Below, piece by piece: positions 9,518 through 17,152 of a stretch of DNA of 64,000 nucleotides (its first letter is position 1; each line of letters starts with the position of its first letter). Made by a program: the position numbers and the translations under genes. The DNA is from DASQUK01 sp963813485 (GTDB lineage Bacteria > Actinomycetota > Acidimicrobiia > Acidimicrobiales > VFJN01): assembly GCA_963813485.1 (NCBI GenBank), contig CAWEZE010000012.1:62001-126000 (forward strand). The letters are read 5' to 3'. The notes below the pieces were generated by a model. That model was given only the letters and a program-made list of their open reading frames with translations, made no database searches and was not told where the DNA came from.

Positions 9518-10096
9518 CTAGCGCTCGTAGCGGCCGAGCAACGAGCCCTGCGCCAGCTCGACGCCGTCAAGTGCTTCGAGGAGATCGTCGGCCGATGCGC
9601 CCTGAGTCAGGTCGAGCGGCTCCGACGCCGCGAACAGCGTGAACACATAGCGGTGCGGACCGTGGCCGCGCGGCGGTTCCGGTCCGCCCCACCCGACCTC
9701 TCCGAAGTCGTTGAGCCCGGCCACTGACCCCGGAGGCATCTCGCCTTCGTCGATGGCCGTGATCGTGGGATCGATGCCGGCCAGCACCCAATGCGTGAAC
9801 AGCCCACTGGGCGCATCCGGGTCCTGGCACAGCAGTGCCTGCTCTTGCGTTCCGGGCGGGACGTCGCTCCACTCGAGCGGCGGCGACAGGTTCTCCCGAT
9901 CGTGGGCGAAGCGGGATGGCAGGACGTCGCCGTCGTCGAACGCCGGGCTCGTCAGCTCGATGCGCTCGAGCGGCCCGCCGGCCTGGCCGGGCAACGGATC
10001 GGCGCCGGACCCGGCCGGGCCCGGACCGCCTGGCCCGGCCAAGCGCCCTCGGCCCTCGGGATCGACGGGCGCCTGCTGGTCACGGTCCTCGGGCAT
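9518..10096 (-). CDS. YbhB/YbcL family (phosphatidylethanolamine-binding protein-like)
   Basis: 192 residues. After a Pro/Gly-rich N-terminal stretch of about 45 residues comes the PEBP fold: LTSPAFDDGDVLPSRFAHD, then the conserved PPLEWSDVP and DPDAPSG...THWVLAGI (the DPDAP and HW ligand-pocket residues), GPxPPxGxHRYVF written here as GPEPPRGHGPHRYVF, and a C-terminal helix. Bacterial members are small cytosolic or secreted proteins of uncertain role. No signal peptide is seen. The gene stands alone between convergent and divergent neighbours. Confidence 0.88.
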   Translation of the reverse strand: MPEDRDQQAPVDPEGRGRLAGPGGPGPAGSGADPLPGQAGGPLERIELTSPAFDDGDVLPSRFAHDRENLSPPLEWSDVPPGTQEQALLCQDPDAPSGLFTHWVLAGIDPTITAIDEGEMPPGSVAGLNDFGEVGWGGPEPPRGHGPHRYVFTLFAASEPLDLTQGASADDLLEALDGVELAQGSLLGRYER

Positions 10097-10184
10097 GTGG
10101 CGCGGGTACCCCGCAGCGCATCACCGGAAACCCAGGAACCGGCAGGTGGTCGGGCCGCAGTGCGCGTCCGGCATGCGCGGGCGC

Positions 10185-10190
10185 TACAAC
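10185..10190 (+). promoter_or_regulatory. -10 box of glmU, leaderless type
   Basis: TACAAC ends six bases before the glmU ATG at 10197, with no ribosome site in between. This predicts transcription starting at or beside the start codon. Confidence 0.45.
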
Positions 10191-10196
10191 AGACGC

Positions 10197-11303
10197 ATGA
10201 GCGAGCGTGGGCTGTCGGCCATCGTCCTTGCGGCCGGTCAAGGCACGCGCATGCGCTCGGGCCGTCCCAAGCCGCTGCACATGCTCTGCGGTCGTCCCCT
10301 CCTGCGCTACGTCCTCGATGCCCTGGACGAGTGCGACGTCGACCGGGCGGTCGTGGTCGTGGGCTACGCCGCCGACCTGGTCACCAAGAAGTTGCAGGAG
10401 AACCCGGGGCCCGTCCCGCTCGAGTTCGTGGAGCAGCGGGTCCAGGCCGGCACCGGGGATGCGGTTGCGGTGGGGCTGACCGGCATCCCCGAGGACGACC
10501 TCGACGCCCTCGACCAGGACGACGGCGACGTGCTGGTCCTGCCCGGCGACACGCCCCTGATCCAGCCCACCACCCTGGCAGCGCTCGTCCTCGAGCACCG
10601 CCTCTCGGGGGCGGCCTGCACCCTGCTCACGGCCCGGATGGAGGACCCCGACGGCTACGGGCGCATCGTGCGTGACCGGGACGGGCGCGTGCGCAGGATC
10701 GTCGAGCACCGCGAGGCCAACGAGGCCGAGCTGGCAATCGACGAGATCAACACCGGCATCTACGTGTTCCGCCGCGGGCTGCTCGCCCCGGCGCTGCGGC
10801 GCATCACACCCGACAACTCCCAAGCCGAGCTGTACATCACCGACGTGATCGAGGTGCTGGCCGAGGCCGGCCACCAGGTCGTGTCCATCGTGGTGGAGGA
10901 TCCCGACGAGACCCAGGGCGTCAACGACCGGGCACAGCTCGCTGAGGCAGAGGCCGAGCTGCGCTACCGCACCAACCAACGTTGGATGCGCGACGGCGTC
11001 ACGATGGTCGACCCGTCCGCCACCTACATCGACGCCGGCGTCACGCTCGCCCCCGACGTCACGCTCTTCCCCGGCACGGTGCTGCAGGGCACGACCACGG
11101 TCGGCGCCGGCAGCGACATCGGTCCCTACACCCGGCTCGTGGACACGCGGGTGGGCGAACGCTCCGAGGTCACCGAGAGCGTGGCCCACCACGCCACCAT
11201 CGGCGACGACGCTGTGGTGGGGCCGTATGCGGTGCTCGAACCCGGGGCGCAGGTCCCTGCCGGTGGACGGACAGGCCCGTTCTACACTTCGGGTACTACG
11301 TAG
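10197..11303 (+). CDS. glmU: GlmU-type N-acetylglucosamine-1-phosphate uridyltransferase, short form
   Basis: Makes UDP-GlcNAc for peptidoglycan. The nucleotidyltransferase domain is complete: LAAGQGTRMRSGRPKPLH at residues 10-27, GTGDAV, LPGDTPL and EINTGIYVF. A left-handed beta-helix begins about residue 265 (VDPSATYIDAGVTLAPDVTL). The protein stops at 368 residues with GPFYTSGTT, whereas bifunctional GlmU runs to about 460-480. The segments carrying the acetyltransferase residues (NFVEVK, HLSYxGD, GAGTITCNYDG) are absent, and no continuation is evident in the 45 bases before prs. It therefore probably only uridylates. ATG 10197 has a good -10 box just upstream. It sits in the usual glmU-prs-rplY-pth order. 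Confidence 0.9.
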   Translation: MSERGLSAIVLAAGQGTRMRSGRPKPLHMLCGRPLLRYVLDALDECDVDRAVVVVGYAADLVTKKLQENPGPVPLEFVEQRVQAGTGDAVAVGLTGIPEDDLDALDQDDGDVLVLPGDTPLIQPTTLAALVLEHRLSGAACTLLTARMEDPDGYGRIVRDRDGRVRRIVEHREANEAELAIDEINTGIYVFRRGLLAPALRRITPDNSQAELYITDVIEVLAEAGHQVVSIVVEDPDETQGVNDRAQLAEAEAELRYRTNQRWMRDGVTMVDPSATYIDAGVTLAPDVTLFPGTVLQGTTTVGAGSDIGPYTRLVDTRVGERSEVTESVAHHATIGDDAVVGPYAVLEPGAQVPAGGRTGPFYTSGTT

Positions 11304-11348
11304 CCGTTAGGGGAGCCCGGCGCCCAGGTCCGGCAGCGGAAGGTGGTC

Positions 11349-12332
11349 ATGGAGCTTGTCACCAAGAAGAAGCTGCACATCGTCTCCGGGCGGGCCAACC
11401 TGCCGCTGGCAGTGGAGATCGCCGAGTGCCTCGGCGTGCAGCTCGGCGAGCCCAACTGCTCCGAGTTCGCCAACGGTGAGATCCACTGCCGCTTCAGCGA
11501 GTCGGTCCGCGGCATGGACGTCTTCATCATCCAGAGCCACGGCGCCAGCGGCACGATGTCGATCAACGACACCATCTTCGAGCACCTGCAGATGGTCGAC
11601 GCCGCCAAGCGGGCCTCGGCCAAGCGCATCACGGCGGTCATGCCGTTCTATGGGTACGGCCGGCAGGACCGCAAGGCCGAGGGCCGCGAGCCCATCTCCG
11701 CCAAGCTGATCGCCAACATGTTCACCGTCGCCGGCGCAGGACGCCTGGTGTCGGTCGACCTGCACAGCGGGCAGATCCAGGGGTTCTTCGACCAGCCATT
11801 CGACCACCTCACGGCCATGCCGGTACTGGTCGAGCACCTCGAGAAGAACCTGGGCGAGGACTTGGTCGTCGTGTCGCCCGACGCCGGACGGGTGAAGGTG
11901 GCCGAGCGCTACGCCAACGCCCTCCACGCCGAGCTGGCGATCGTCCACAAGCGACGGATTCGCGGCGCCAAGAACGCGGTGGAGGCGAAGCAGGTGGTCG
12001 GCAACGTCGCGGGACGCACCTGCGTGATCATCGACGACATGATCGACACGGCCAGCACCCTGGTGGCGGCCGCCGAGGAGCTCGTCGAGCAAGGCGCCCG
12101 GCAGGTCTGTGCCGCCGCCACCCACGGCGTGCTGTCCGGGCCCGCCATCGACCGGATCAAGAACTCGGTGATCGACCGGGTCGTGGTCACCAACACCCTC
12201 CCGCTGCCGCCCGAGAAGCAGCTCGACAAGATCGAGGTTCTGTCGATCGCCAAGGTGATCGCCGACACGATCGACGCCATCTTCGAGGACACGTCGGTGT
12301 CGGAGATCTTCGGCGGGGCCAACCAAGCCTGA
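11349..12332 (+). CDS. prs: Ribose-phosphate pyrophosphokinase
   Basis: Makes PRPP from ribose-5-phosphate and ATP, for nucleotides, His and Trp. 327 residues. It shows FANGEIHCRF, the ATP-loop segment YGYGRQDRK, DLHSGQIQGFF, SPDAGRVKVAERYA and the PRPP-binding loop CVIIDDMIDTASTL. GGAAGG at 11337-11342 favours the ATG at 11349; an in-frame GTG lies two codons earlier. It follows glmU by 45 bases and is probably cotranscribed with it, as in other actinobacteria. Confidence 0.96.
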   Translation: MELVTKKKLHIVSGRANLPLAVEIAECLGVQLGEPNCSEFANGEIHCRFSESVRGMDVFIIQSHGASGTMSINDTIFEHLQMVDAAKRASAKRITAVMPFYGYGRQDRKAEGREPISAKLIANMFTVAGAGRLVSVDLHSGQIQGFFDQPFDHLTAMPVLVEHLEKNLGEDLVVVSPDAGRVKVAERYANALHAELAIVHKRRIRGAKNAVEAKQVVGNVAGRTCVIIDDMIDTASTLVAAAEELVEQGARQVCAAATHGVLSGPAIDRIKNSVIDRVVVTNTLPLPPEKQLDKIEVLSIAKVIADTIDAIFEDTSVSEIFGGANQA

Positions 12333-12375
12333 CCGGGTTACCGCGCACAGCCGCTTGGGGATCCGAGGCCCGACC

Positions 12376-12392
12376 CCGGTAGCCTCTACCGG
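12376..12392. promoter_or_regulatory. Small perfect hairpin in the prs-rplY gap
   Basis: CCGGTAG and CTACCGG flank a CCT loop about 50 bases before rplY. There is no T-run, so it is a weak terminator at best. TAGCCT inside it could instead be a -10 box for rplY. The 112-base gap contains nothing else recognisable. Confidence 0.3.
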
Positions 12393-12444
12393 TCCATACC
12401 GCATCCGATGCGCTCCGGCGCGACGTCAGAAGTAGGAGACTCCG

Positions 12445-13149
12445 ATGGCTGACGACATCATCCTGGTGGCCGAAACCGGCCGACCCACCGGTTCCCCGGC
12501 ATCCCGCCGCCTGCGGGCGACCGGCAGGGTCCCCGCCGTCCTCTACGGCCGCGGCGCCGAACCCGCCCCGATCAGTGTCGAGTGGCGCGACCTGCGCAGC
12601 GCACTCACCACCGACAAGGGACTGAACGCCCTGCTGACGCTGAAGATCGGCAGCAAGCGCACCAAGGCGATCGTCAAGGAGATGCAACGCCACCCGGTGC
12701 GGCGCGACGTCCTCCACATCGACTTCCTGGCCGTCGACGTCGACAAGCCCATCACCACCGACGTGCCCTTGGTGATGGAGGGCGAGCCCGAGAAGGTGAT
12801 CCGCGACGACGGCGTCGTCGAGCAGATCCTCAACGTGTTGATCGTGACCGCGAAGCCCGACGCCATCCCCGGCCACATCGCCGTCGACGTGTCCGATCTA
12901 GAGATCGGCCAGCACATCACGGTCGGTGACCTCGAGCTGCCGGCGGACGTCACCACCGAGGCCGACCCCGAGGAGACCATCGTCACGGCCAAGCTCACCA
13001 GCCTTGCCCTCGCCGAAGAGGAGGAGGAGGAAGAGGGCGAAGAGGGCGAGGAGGAGGAAGGCGCCGAAGGCGAGGGCGCCGAGGACGCTGCTGCCGGCGA
13101 GGGCGGCGAAGGCGAGTCCCGCCAGCGTGGGGGCGAGGGCCGCGAATAG
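12445..13149 (+). CDS. rplY: Ribosomal protein bL25 (CTC/TL5 form)
   Basis: 234 residues, the long two-domain form that binds 5S rRNA. The N-terminal L25 domain contains TGRVPAVLYGRG and KEMQRHPVRRDVLHIDFLAV. The TL5 C-domain contains VDVSDLEIGQHITVGDL. A very acidic tail of about 45 residues (runs of Glu with Gly and Ala) extends the end, as often seen in actinobacteria. The RBS is AGTAGGAG before ATG. It lies between prs and pth, its standard neighbourhood. Confidence 0.95.
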   Translation: MADDIILVAETGRPTGSPASRRLRATGRVPAVLYGRGAEPAPISVEWRDLRSALTTDKGLNALLTLKIGSKRTKAIVKEMQRHPVRRDVLHIDFLAVDVDKPITTDVPLVMEGEPEKVIRDDGVVEQILNVLIVTAKPDAIPGHIAVDVSDLEIGQHITVGDLELPADVTTEADPEETIVTAKLTSLALAEEEEEEEGEEGEEEEGAEGEGAEDAAAGEGGEGESRQRGGEGRE

Positions 13150-13173
13150 GTCCCCTGGGGACCCTGACCGTCC

Positions 13174-13806
13174 ATGACGCTGTTCGGACGACGGGGTGCT
13201 GCCGCCGAGCGCCGCGGCACCCCTGCCGACCTACTCGTCGTCGGGCTGGGCAACCCCGGTGCGGAGTACGAGCACAGCCGCCACAACGTCGGCGCCGACG
13301 CCGTCGCACTCCTCGCCGAGCGTCATGACGGGGCGCTGAAGCGGTCGCGGGAGCGGGCGCTGGTGGCCGAGGTCCACATCGGCGACCGGCGGGTGGTGCT
13401 GGCGTTCCCGCAGACGTACGTCAACCTGTCCGGCGAGTCGGTCGCCCTGCTGGTCCGGCGGCACGGCATCACCGACTCGGCGCGGGTGGTCGTCGTGCAC
13501 GACGAGCTCGACCTCCCGCTGGGTCGGGTCAGGATCAAGCAGGGCGGCGGGCTGGCCGGTCACAACGGCTTGCGCTCGATCAAGGCGCACTTGCACACCG
13601 ACGACTTCGTGCGGGTGCGGATCGGCGTCGACAAGCCTCCGAGCAAGGAGCAGGGTGCAAACCACGTGCTCCGGCGGGTGTCCAAGCGCGAGCGCGTCGA
13701 ACTCGACATCGCGGTGCAGGAGGCGGCCGACGCGGTCGAGGCCATCCTGGCGGACGGCGTCGATGCCGCAATGAACCGCTTCAACACCCGGGACACGCCG
13801 GCCTGA
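13174..13806 (+). CDS. pth: Peptidyl-tRNA hydrolase
   Basis: Recycles peptidyl-tRNA released from stalled ribosomes. 210 residues. The N-terminal signature is VVGLGNPGAEYEHSRHNVG with the catalytic His in SRHNVG. Further motifs are QTYVNLSGE (Asn), HDELDLPLG (Asp) and KQGGGLAGHNGLRSI (His/Asn). About 18 residues precede the family start, as in several actinobacterial proteins. It starts 24 bases after rplY. Confidence 0.95.
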   Translation: MTLFGRRGAAAERRGTPADLLVVGLGNPGAEYEHSRHNVGADAVALLAERHDGALKRSRERALVAEVHIGDRRVVLAFPQTYVNLSGESVALLVRRHGITDSARVVVVHDELDLPLGRVRIKQGGGLAGHNGLRSIKAHLHTDDFVRVRIGVDKPPSKEQGANHVLRRVSKRERVELDIAVQEAADAVEAILADGVDAAMNRFNTRDTPA

Positions 13807-13850
13807 CGCACCCCCGTACCCGCCGTCGGCGGCTCCTCCCACGGACCTTC

Positions 13851-14158
13851 ATGGCTGCGGTCGTTGGCGGCCGCATGGCCGGTGGACGGCTCGCCGGCCG
13901 CACAGTTCGAGACTCCGACTCGGGCAGCGACGAGATGGACGTGTCGGGCGTCGTGGCCGCCCTGCAGGGCTCGGTCGTCTCCGGGGAGACCGAGATCGCG
14001 GTGACGCCAGGTGGCCGACCGTGGCAAGCGCATGCTGGCCCATCGAGGGCGGCATGACCGTGCGCGCAGCTCGGCCGAGGGCCTCGAACATCGGCTTCGC
14101 CATCGCCATCGACACTGCTCGGTCGGTGGTAGACGCGCTCACCGGCCAGTCGATCTGA
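13851..14158 (+). pseudogene. Relic of an HtrA/trypsin-like membrane protease
   Basis: Two short pieces in different frames belong to a DegP/HtrA-type S1C protease. The N-terminal piece reads DVSGVVAALQGSVVSGETEI. The piece ending at 14158 reads NIGFAIAIDTARSVVDALTG, the strand and helix that close the protease domain and lead to PDZ. The roughly 150 residues with the His-Asp-Ser triad and the PDZ domain are missing, so this is a deletion relic rather than a one-base error. It fills the gap between pth and ctaG. Confidence 0.6.
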
Positions 14159-14183
14159 TGACGGTCGGAACGGCCCTCGCCGG

Positions 14184-15053
14184 CTACCGGGCGCTGCGGG
14201 CCGGGCTCGAGTCGGCCAGCACGGGCTCACGGAGTTCCCGCGCCTCGGCCCGCCGTTCGCCGAGCCACCACTGGCGCAGGATGATGCCCGCCACCACCAG
14301 CGTGAAGAGCTCGCCGATGCCCCAGAACAGTCCGGCCGCGGTGCGCTGGTCGGACAGTCGGGGGTAGGCGTCGGGCGCAACCGGCGAGCCGGCGCTCAGC
14401 AGCGCCAACCCCACTACGGCGTGGAACGGCACGGCCGCCAAGAGGGCCAGCAGCCGGGCACCGAACGGCAGCCGGTGCGGCAGCGGATCGACGCCCACGA
14501 GCACCGCGAGGAACAGGGTGCCCGACAGCACCACGTGCGCGTGCACCAGCAGGTGGACGGGATCGTTTCGGGCGGCGACGTCCAGCAGCGGCGTGAGGTA
14601 GATCACCACCAGCCCGCCGCCGAACAGGCACCAGGCGACGACAGGGTGCGTGAGAACGCGCGCCGGGCGACTGCGGAGCGCCGTGCGCAGCGCCTGCCGG
14701 GTCGCCGGTCGGGCCGTCTGCAGGGCGAGCGTGAGCGGCGCCGACAGCACGATCAGCAATGGCACGGCCAGGCCCAGCAGGGCGTGCTGCACCATGTGGA
14801 CCCACAGGCGGTCGCCCTCGAACCGCCCGATCCCCGACTGCGTGGCCACGATGGCGACGGCCAACGCACCGGCCATCGCCGCGCCCCGGGCCGGCGACCA
14901 GCGCCGCCCCCGACGGGCCAGTCGCCGCACGCCCACCGCGTACAGCACCCCGGTCACCGCCACCAACAGCAGCGCCGCCGGATCGAGCTGCCAGTGGAAG
15001 GCGAGGTCGGCGGCGCTGGGCCCTGACACCGCGCTGACCGTATCCCCGCTCAC
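14184..15053 (-). CDS. ctaG: CtaG (caa3-type) cytochrome c oxidase assembly membrane protein
   Basis: About 289 residues, mostly membrane helices. It is recognised by FHWQLDPAALLLVAVTGVLYA, then HMVQHALLGLAVPLLIVLSAP, HPVVAWCLFGGGLVVIYLTP, HLLVHAHVVLSGTLFLAVLVG and a C-terminal LFTLVVAGIILRQWW. The paired His match the caa3_CtaG family implicated in copper delivery to the oxidase. The GTG at 15053 is used; a second GTG at 15029 is also possible. Palindrome copy 2 begins three bases beyond the chosen start, so it lies in the promoter region. The oxidase genes start 0.7 kb away. Confidence 0.88.
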   Translation of the reverse strand: MSGDTVSAVSGPSAADLAFHWQLDPAALLLVAVTGVLYAVGVRRLARRGRRWSPARGAAMAGALAVAIVATQSGIGRFEGDRLWVHMVQHALLGLAVPLLIVLSAPLTLALQTARPATRQALRTALRSRPARVLTHPVVAWCLFGGGLVVIYLTPLLDVAARNDPVHLLVHAHVVLSGTLFLAVLVGVDPLPHRLPFGARLLALLAAVPFHAVVGLALLSAGSPVAPDAYPRLSDQRTAAGLFWGIGELFTLVVAGIILRQWWLGERRAEARELREPVLADSSPARSAR

Positions 15054-15055
15054 CG

Positions 15056-15102
15056 TTCCTGGCGCAGGAACGGTTGCTGAGCAACCAATCCTGCGCCAGG
15101 AA
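15056..15102. repeat. 47-base REP-like palindrome, copy 2 (perfect)
   Basis: The outer arms TTCCTGGCGCAGGA (15056-15069) and TCCTGCGCCAGGAA (15089-15102) are perfectly complementary. The inner stem GGTTGC/GCAACC closes on TGA. This is the best-formed of three copies. It sits just upstream of ctaG and, with copy 3, brackets a gene relic. Confidence 0.85.
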
Positions 15103-15159
15103 GCCTGGACTGATCGCTCACCACCCTGGAATGTCTCACTCCACCCGTATGGTCGGGCC

Positions 15160-15612
15160 ATGACACGACACTGACCGGGCCATCGCGGAGCGGGCCCAGA
15201 GGTCGCTCGGCCTCCTTACGACTCGACAACTGGTCGCGCTGGGTGTGTCCCGTCAGCAACGGCGGACGCTGTTGGCCAAGGGTGTGCTCATTGCGGCTGG
15301 CTCCGGCGTCGTCCGCCATGCGGCCTACCCGAGGTCCGCCGATCAACGCATCCTTGCCGCGGTGCTTGCGGCGGGCGACGGCTCCGTCGCCTCCACATGT
15401 CCGCCGCCTCGCTCTGGCGGCTCGATGTCATGGCGCCGCCGGGCGCCGCGGTGGAGGTCACGGTCCAGCGCCCTCGCCACCCCCGAGCGGTGCCGGGGAT
15501 CGTCCATCGAACACTCGAGCTCGGCCCGGCGGATGTGGAGCCCCGCCACGTCGTCGAACGGCCCGGATACGTCGTCGAGATGATCCGGGCCTACCTCCAG
15601 AGGGCTCAGTGA
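15160..15612 (+). pseudogene. Relic of an AbiEi-like / DUF559-associated protein, N-terminal part only
   Basis: The sequence reads TDRAIAERAQRSLGLLTTRQ, continues LVALGVSRQQRRTLLAKGV and SADQRILAAVLAAGDGSVAS, then shifts frame near 15395 to MSAASLWRLDVMAPPGAAVE and HRTLELGPADVEPRHVV. This matches the winged-helix and middle region of AbiEi-type antitoxin or DUF559 nuclease proteins. The ATG at 15160 is itself out of frame with the body, and the C-terminal nuclease half is missing before TGA 15610-15612. It is a truncated, inactivated copy lying exactly between palindrome copies 2 and 3. Confidence 0.6.
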
Positions 15613-15616
15613 CTTA

Positions 15617-15663
15617 TTCCTGGCGCCGAAGTGGTTGCTGAGCAACCAATCCTGCGCCAGGAA
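15617..15663. repeat. 47-base REP-like palindrome, copy 3
   Basis: Arms TTCCTGGCGC and GCGCCAGGAA pair perfectly over ten bases, with imperfect pairing inside. The inner stem GGTTGC/GCAACC with a TGA loop is identical to copy 2. It begins five bases after the relic's stop codon. Confidence 0.8.
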
Positions 15664-15731
15664 CGGCACGAACCGTGCCCACCAGAGGGAATCGCCTCAC
15701 CATTCGTCGTGAAGCTGGTACAAACATCGGG

Positions 15732-16322
15732 ATGTCGGTGACGGCCGAGCCGACGCAGCCGGCGCAGGCGCCTCGAGAGTCCTCGGCACCCTCGACGCTC
15801 GGGGTCGGCGTCATCGTCTGGCTCGCGTCGGAGCTGATGTTCTTCTCGGGGTTGTTCGCCGCCTACTTCACGCTCCGGTCGGTGAACGACGTGTGGCCGC
15901 CCGAGGACATCGAGCTCGAGACCGTGCGCACCGCCATCGCCACGGCCGTGCTGGTGGCCTCGAGCGGGGCCATGCACATGGCGGTCGTGGCGTCCAGGCG
16001 TGACGACCGCCGCGGCGCCGTCACCTGGCTCGCCATCACCGCACTCATGGGCGCGATCTTCCTCCTGAACCAGTTGACGGAGTACGCGCAGGCCGACTTC
16101 CGCCTCGACGACCACGCCTACGGCTCGGTCTTCTACCTGATGACGGGCTTCCACGGACTGCACGTCATCGGCGGGTTGGTGTTCATGGGCGCGGTGGCCG
16201 TGGCCATCTCGGGGCGGTCACGGGCGCCGACGCACCAGACGGTCGAGGTGTGCGCGTACTACTGGCACTTCGTCGACGTGGTGTGGGTGGCGATGTTCTC
16301 GACCATCTACCTGCTCCGGTGA
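15732..16322 (+). CDS. ctaE: Cytochrome c oxidase subunit III
   Basis: 196 residues with five membrane helices, the short actinobacterial form. Features are GVIVWLASELMFFSGLFAAYF at the first helix, VLVASSGAMHMAV, the conserved FYLMTGFHGLHVIGG and the terminal AYYWHFVDVVWVAMFSTIYL. ATG 15732 has TACAAA seven bases upstream and no ribosome site, predicting a leaderless message. It overlaps qcrC by four bases and heads the ctaE-qcrC-qcrA-qcrB operon. The catalytic subunits are encoded separately at 44.8-47.2 kb. Confidence 0.95.
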   Translation: MSVTAEPTQPAQAPRESSAPSTLGVGVIVWLASELMFFSGLFAAYFTLRSVNDVWPPEDIELETVRTAIATAVLVASSGAMHMAVVASRRDDRRGAVTWLAITALMGAIFLLNQLTEYAQADFRLDDHAYGSVFYLMTGFHGLHVIGGLVFMGAVAVAISGRSRAPTHQTVEVCAYYWHFVDVVWVAMFSTIYLLR

Positions 16323-17152
16323 GACGGCCCCGGCTCCAGCAGGTGCTCGTAGCCCTGCCGTTGTTGGTCACGGCGGCGGTGACGCCTGCGTTCGTCGGCG
16401 TCGGGGGCCTCGGAGGCCCCGGCGGCGATCCCGGAACCAGCGCTCCCGGAGGCGAGGGAGACGACGAGCTCCTGGCCGAAGGGCGCGAGCTCTACGAGAC
16501 CGGCTGCTCGAGTTGCCACGGCCCGGACGGCGGGGGTGTGGTGGGGGAGGACGGCGGCGAGCGTGGGCCGTCGCTGGCGAACTCGGGCGAGGCCGCCGCC
16601 TATTACTACCTGTCCACCGGGCGCATGCCGCTCGCCAACAGCGAGGAGCAGCCCAAGAGCAAGGAACCGGCCTACAGCCCGGAGGAGATCGAGGCGCTGG
16701 TGGCATATGTCGGCACGCTCGGCACGGGACCGGAGATACCGGACGTCGACCCCGACGCCGGCGACCTGGCCCTCGGCGGCGAGGTGTTCCGGGCCAACTG
16801 CCAGGCCTGCCACGGCGCCTCGGGTGGTGGCGGCGCGCTGAGCTACGGGCGGGCCGCTCCCCGCCTCACGTCGGCGACGCCGAAGCAGATCGGGTCGGCG
16901 GTGCGGGTGGGGCCGGGGGAGATGCCCGTCTTCGGGCCCGACATCATCGACTCGGACGAGCTGAACGGGCTGGTGCGTTACGTCCAGTACCTCCAGGACC
17001 CCGAGGACCCAGGCGGCCTGCCCATCGGCCGGACGGGCCCCATCCCCGAGGGCTTCGTGGCCTGGCTGATCGGGATGGTGGCGCTGCTGGGCCTGGTGGC
17101 GTGGATCGGCACCCGCAGCCCGATCCACCGAGCCCACCGGAGCGAGCCGTGA
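16319..17152 (+). CDS. qcrC: Diheme cytochrome c subunit of the bcc complex
   Basis: 277 residues, membrane-anchored. An N-terminal helix is followed by two c-type heme sites, CSSCH at residues 63-67 and CQACH at 161-165, with Met ligands probable in TGRMPL and GEMPVF. A C-terminal helix (WLIGMVALLGLVAWIGT) follows. Two hemes let QcrC pass electrons straight to the oxidase CuA without soluble cytochrome c, as in the actinobacterial supercomplex. The GTG start overlaps the ctaE stop and the end overlaps qcrA. Confidence 0.95.
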   Translation: MRRPRLQQVLVALPLLVTAAVTPAFVGVGGLGGPGGDPGTSAPGGEGDDELLAEGRELYETGCSSCHGPDGGGVVGEDGGERGPSLANSGEAAAYYYLSTGRMPLANSEEQPKSKEPAYSPEEIEALVAYVGTLGTGPEIPDVDPDAGDLALGGEVFRANCQACHGASGGGGALSYGRAAPRLTSATPKQIGSAVRVGPGEMPVFGPDIIDSDELNGLVRYVQYLQDPEDPGGLPIGRTGPIPEGFVAWLIGMVALLGLVAWIGTRSPIHRAHRSEP

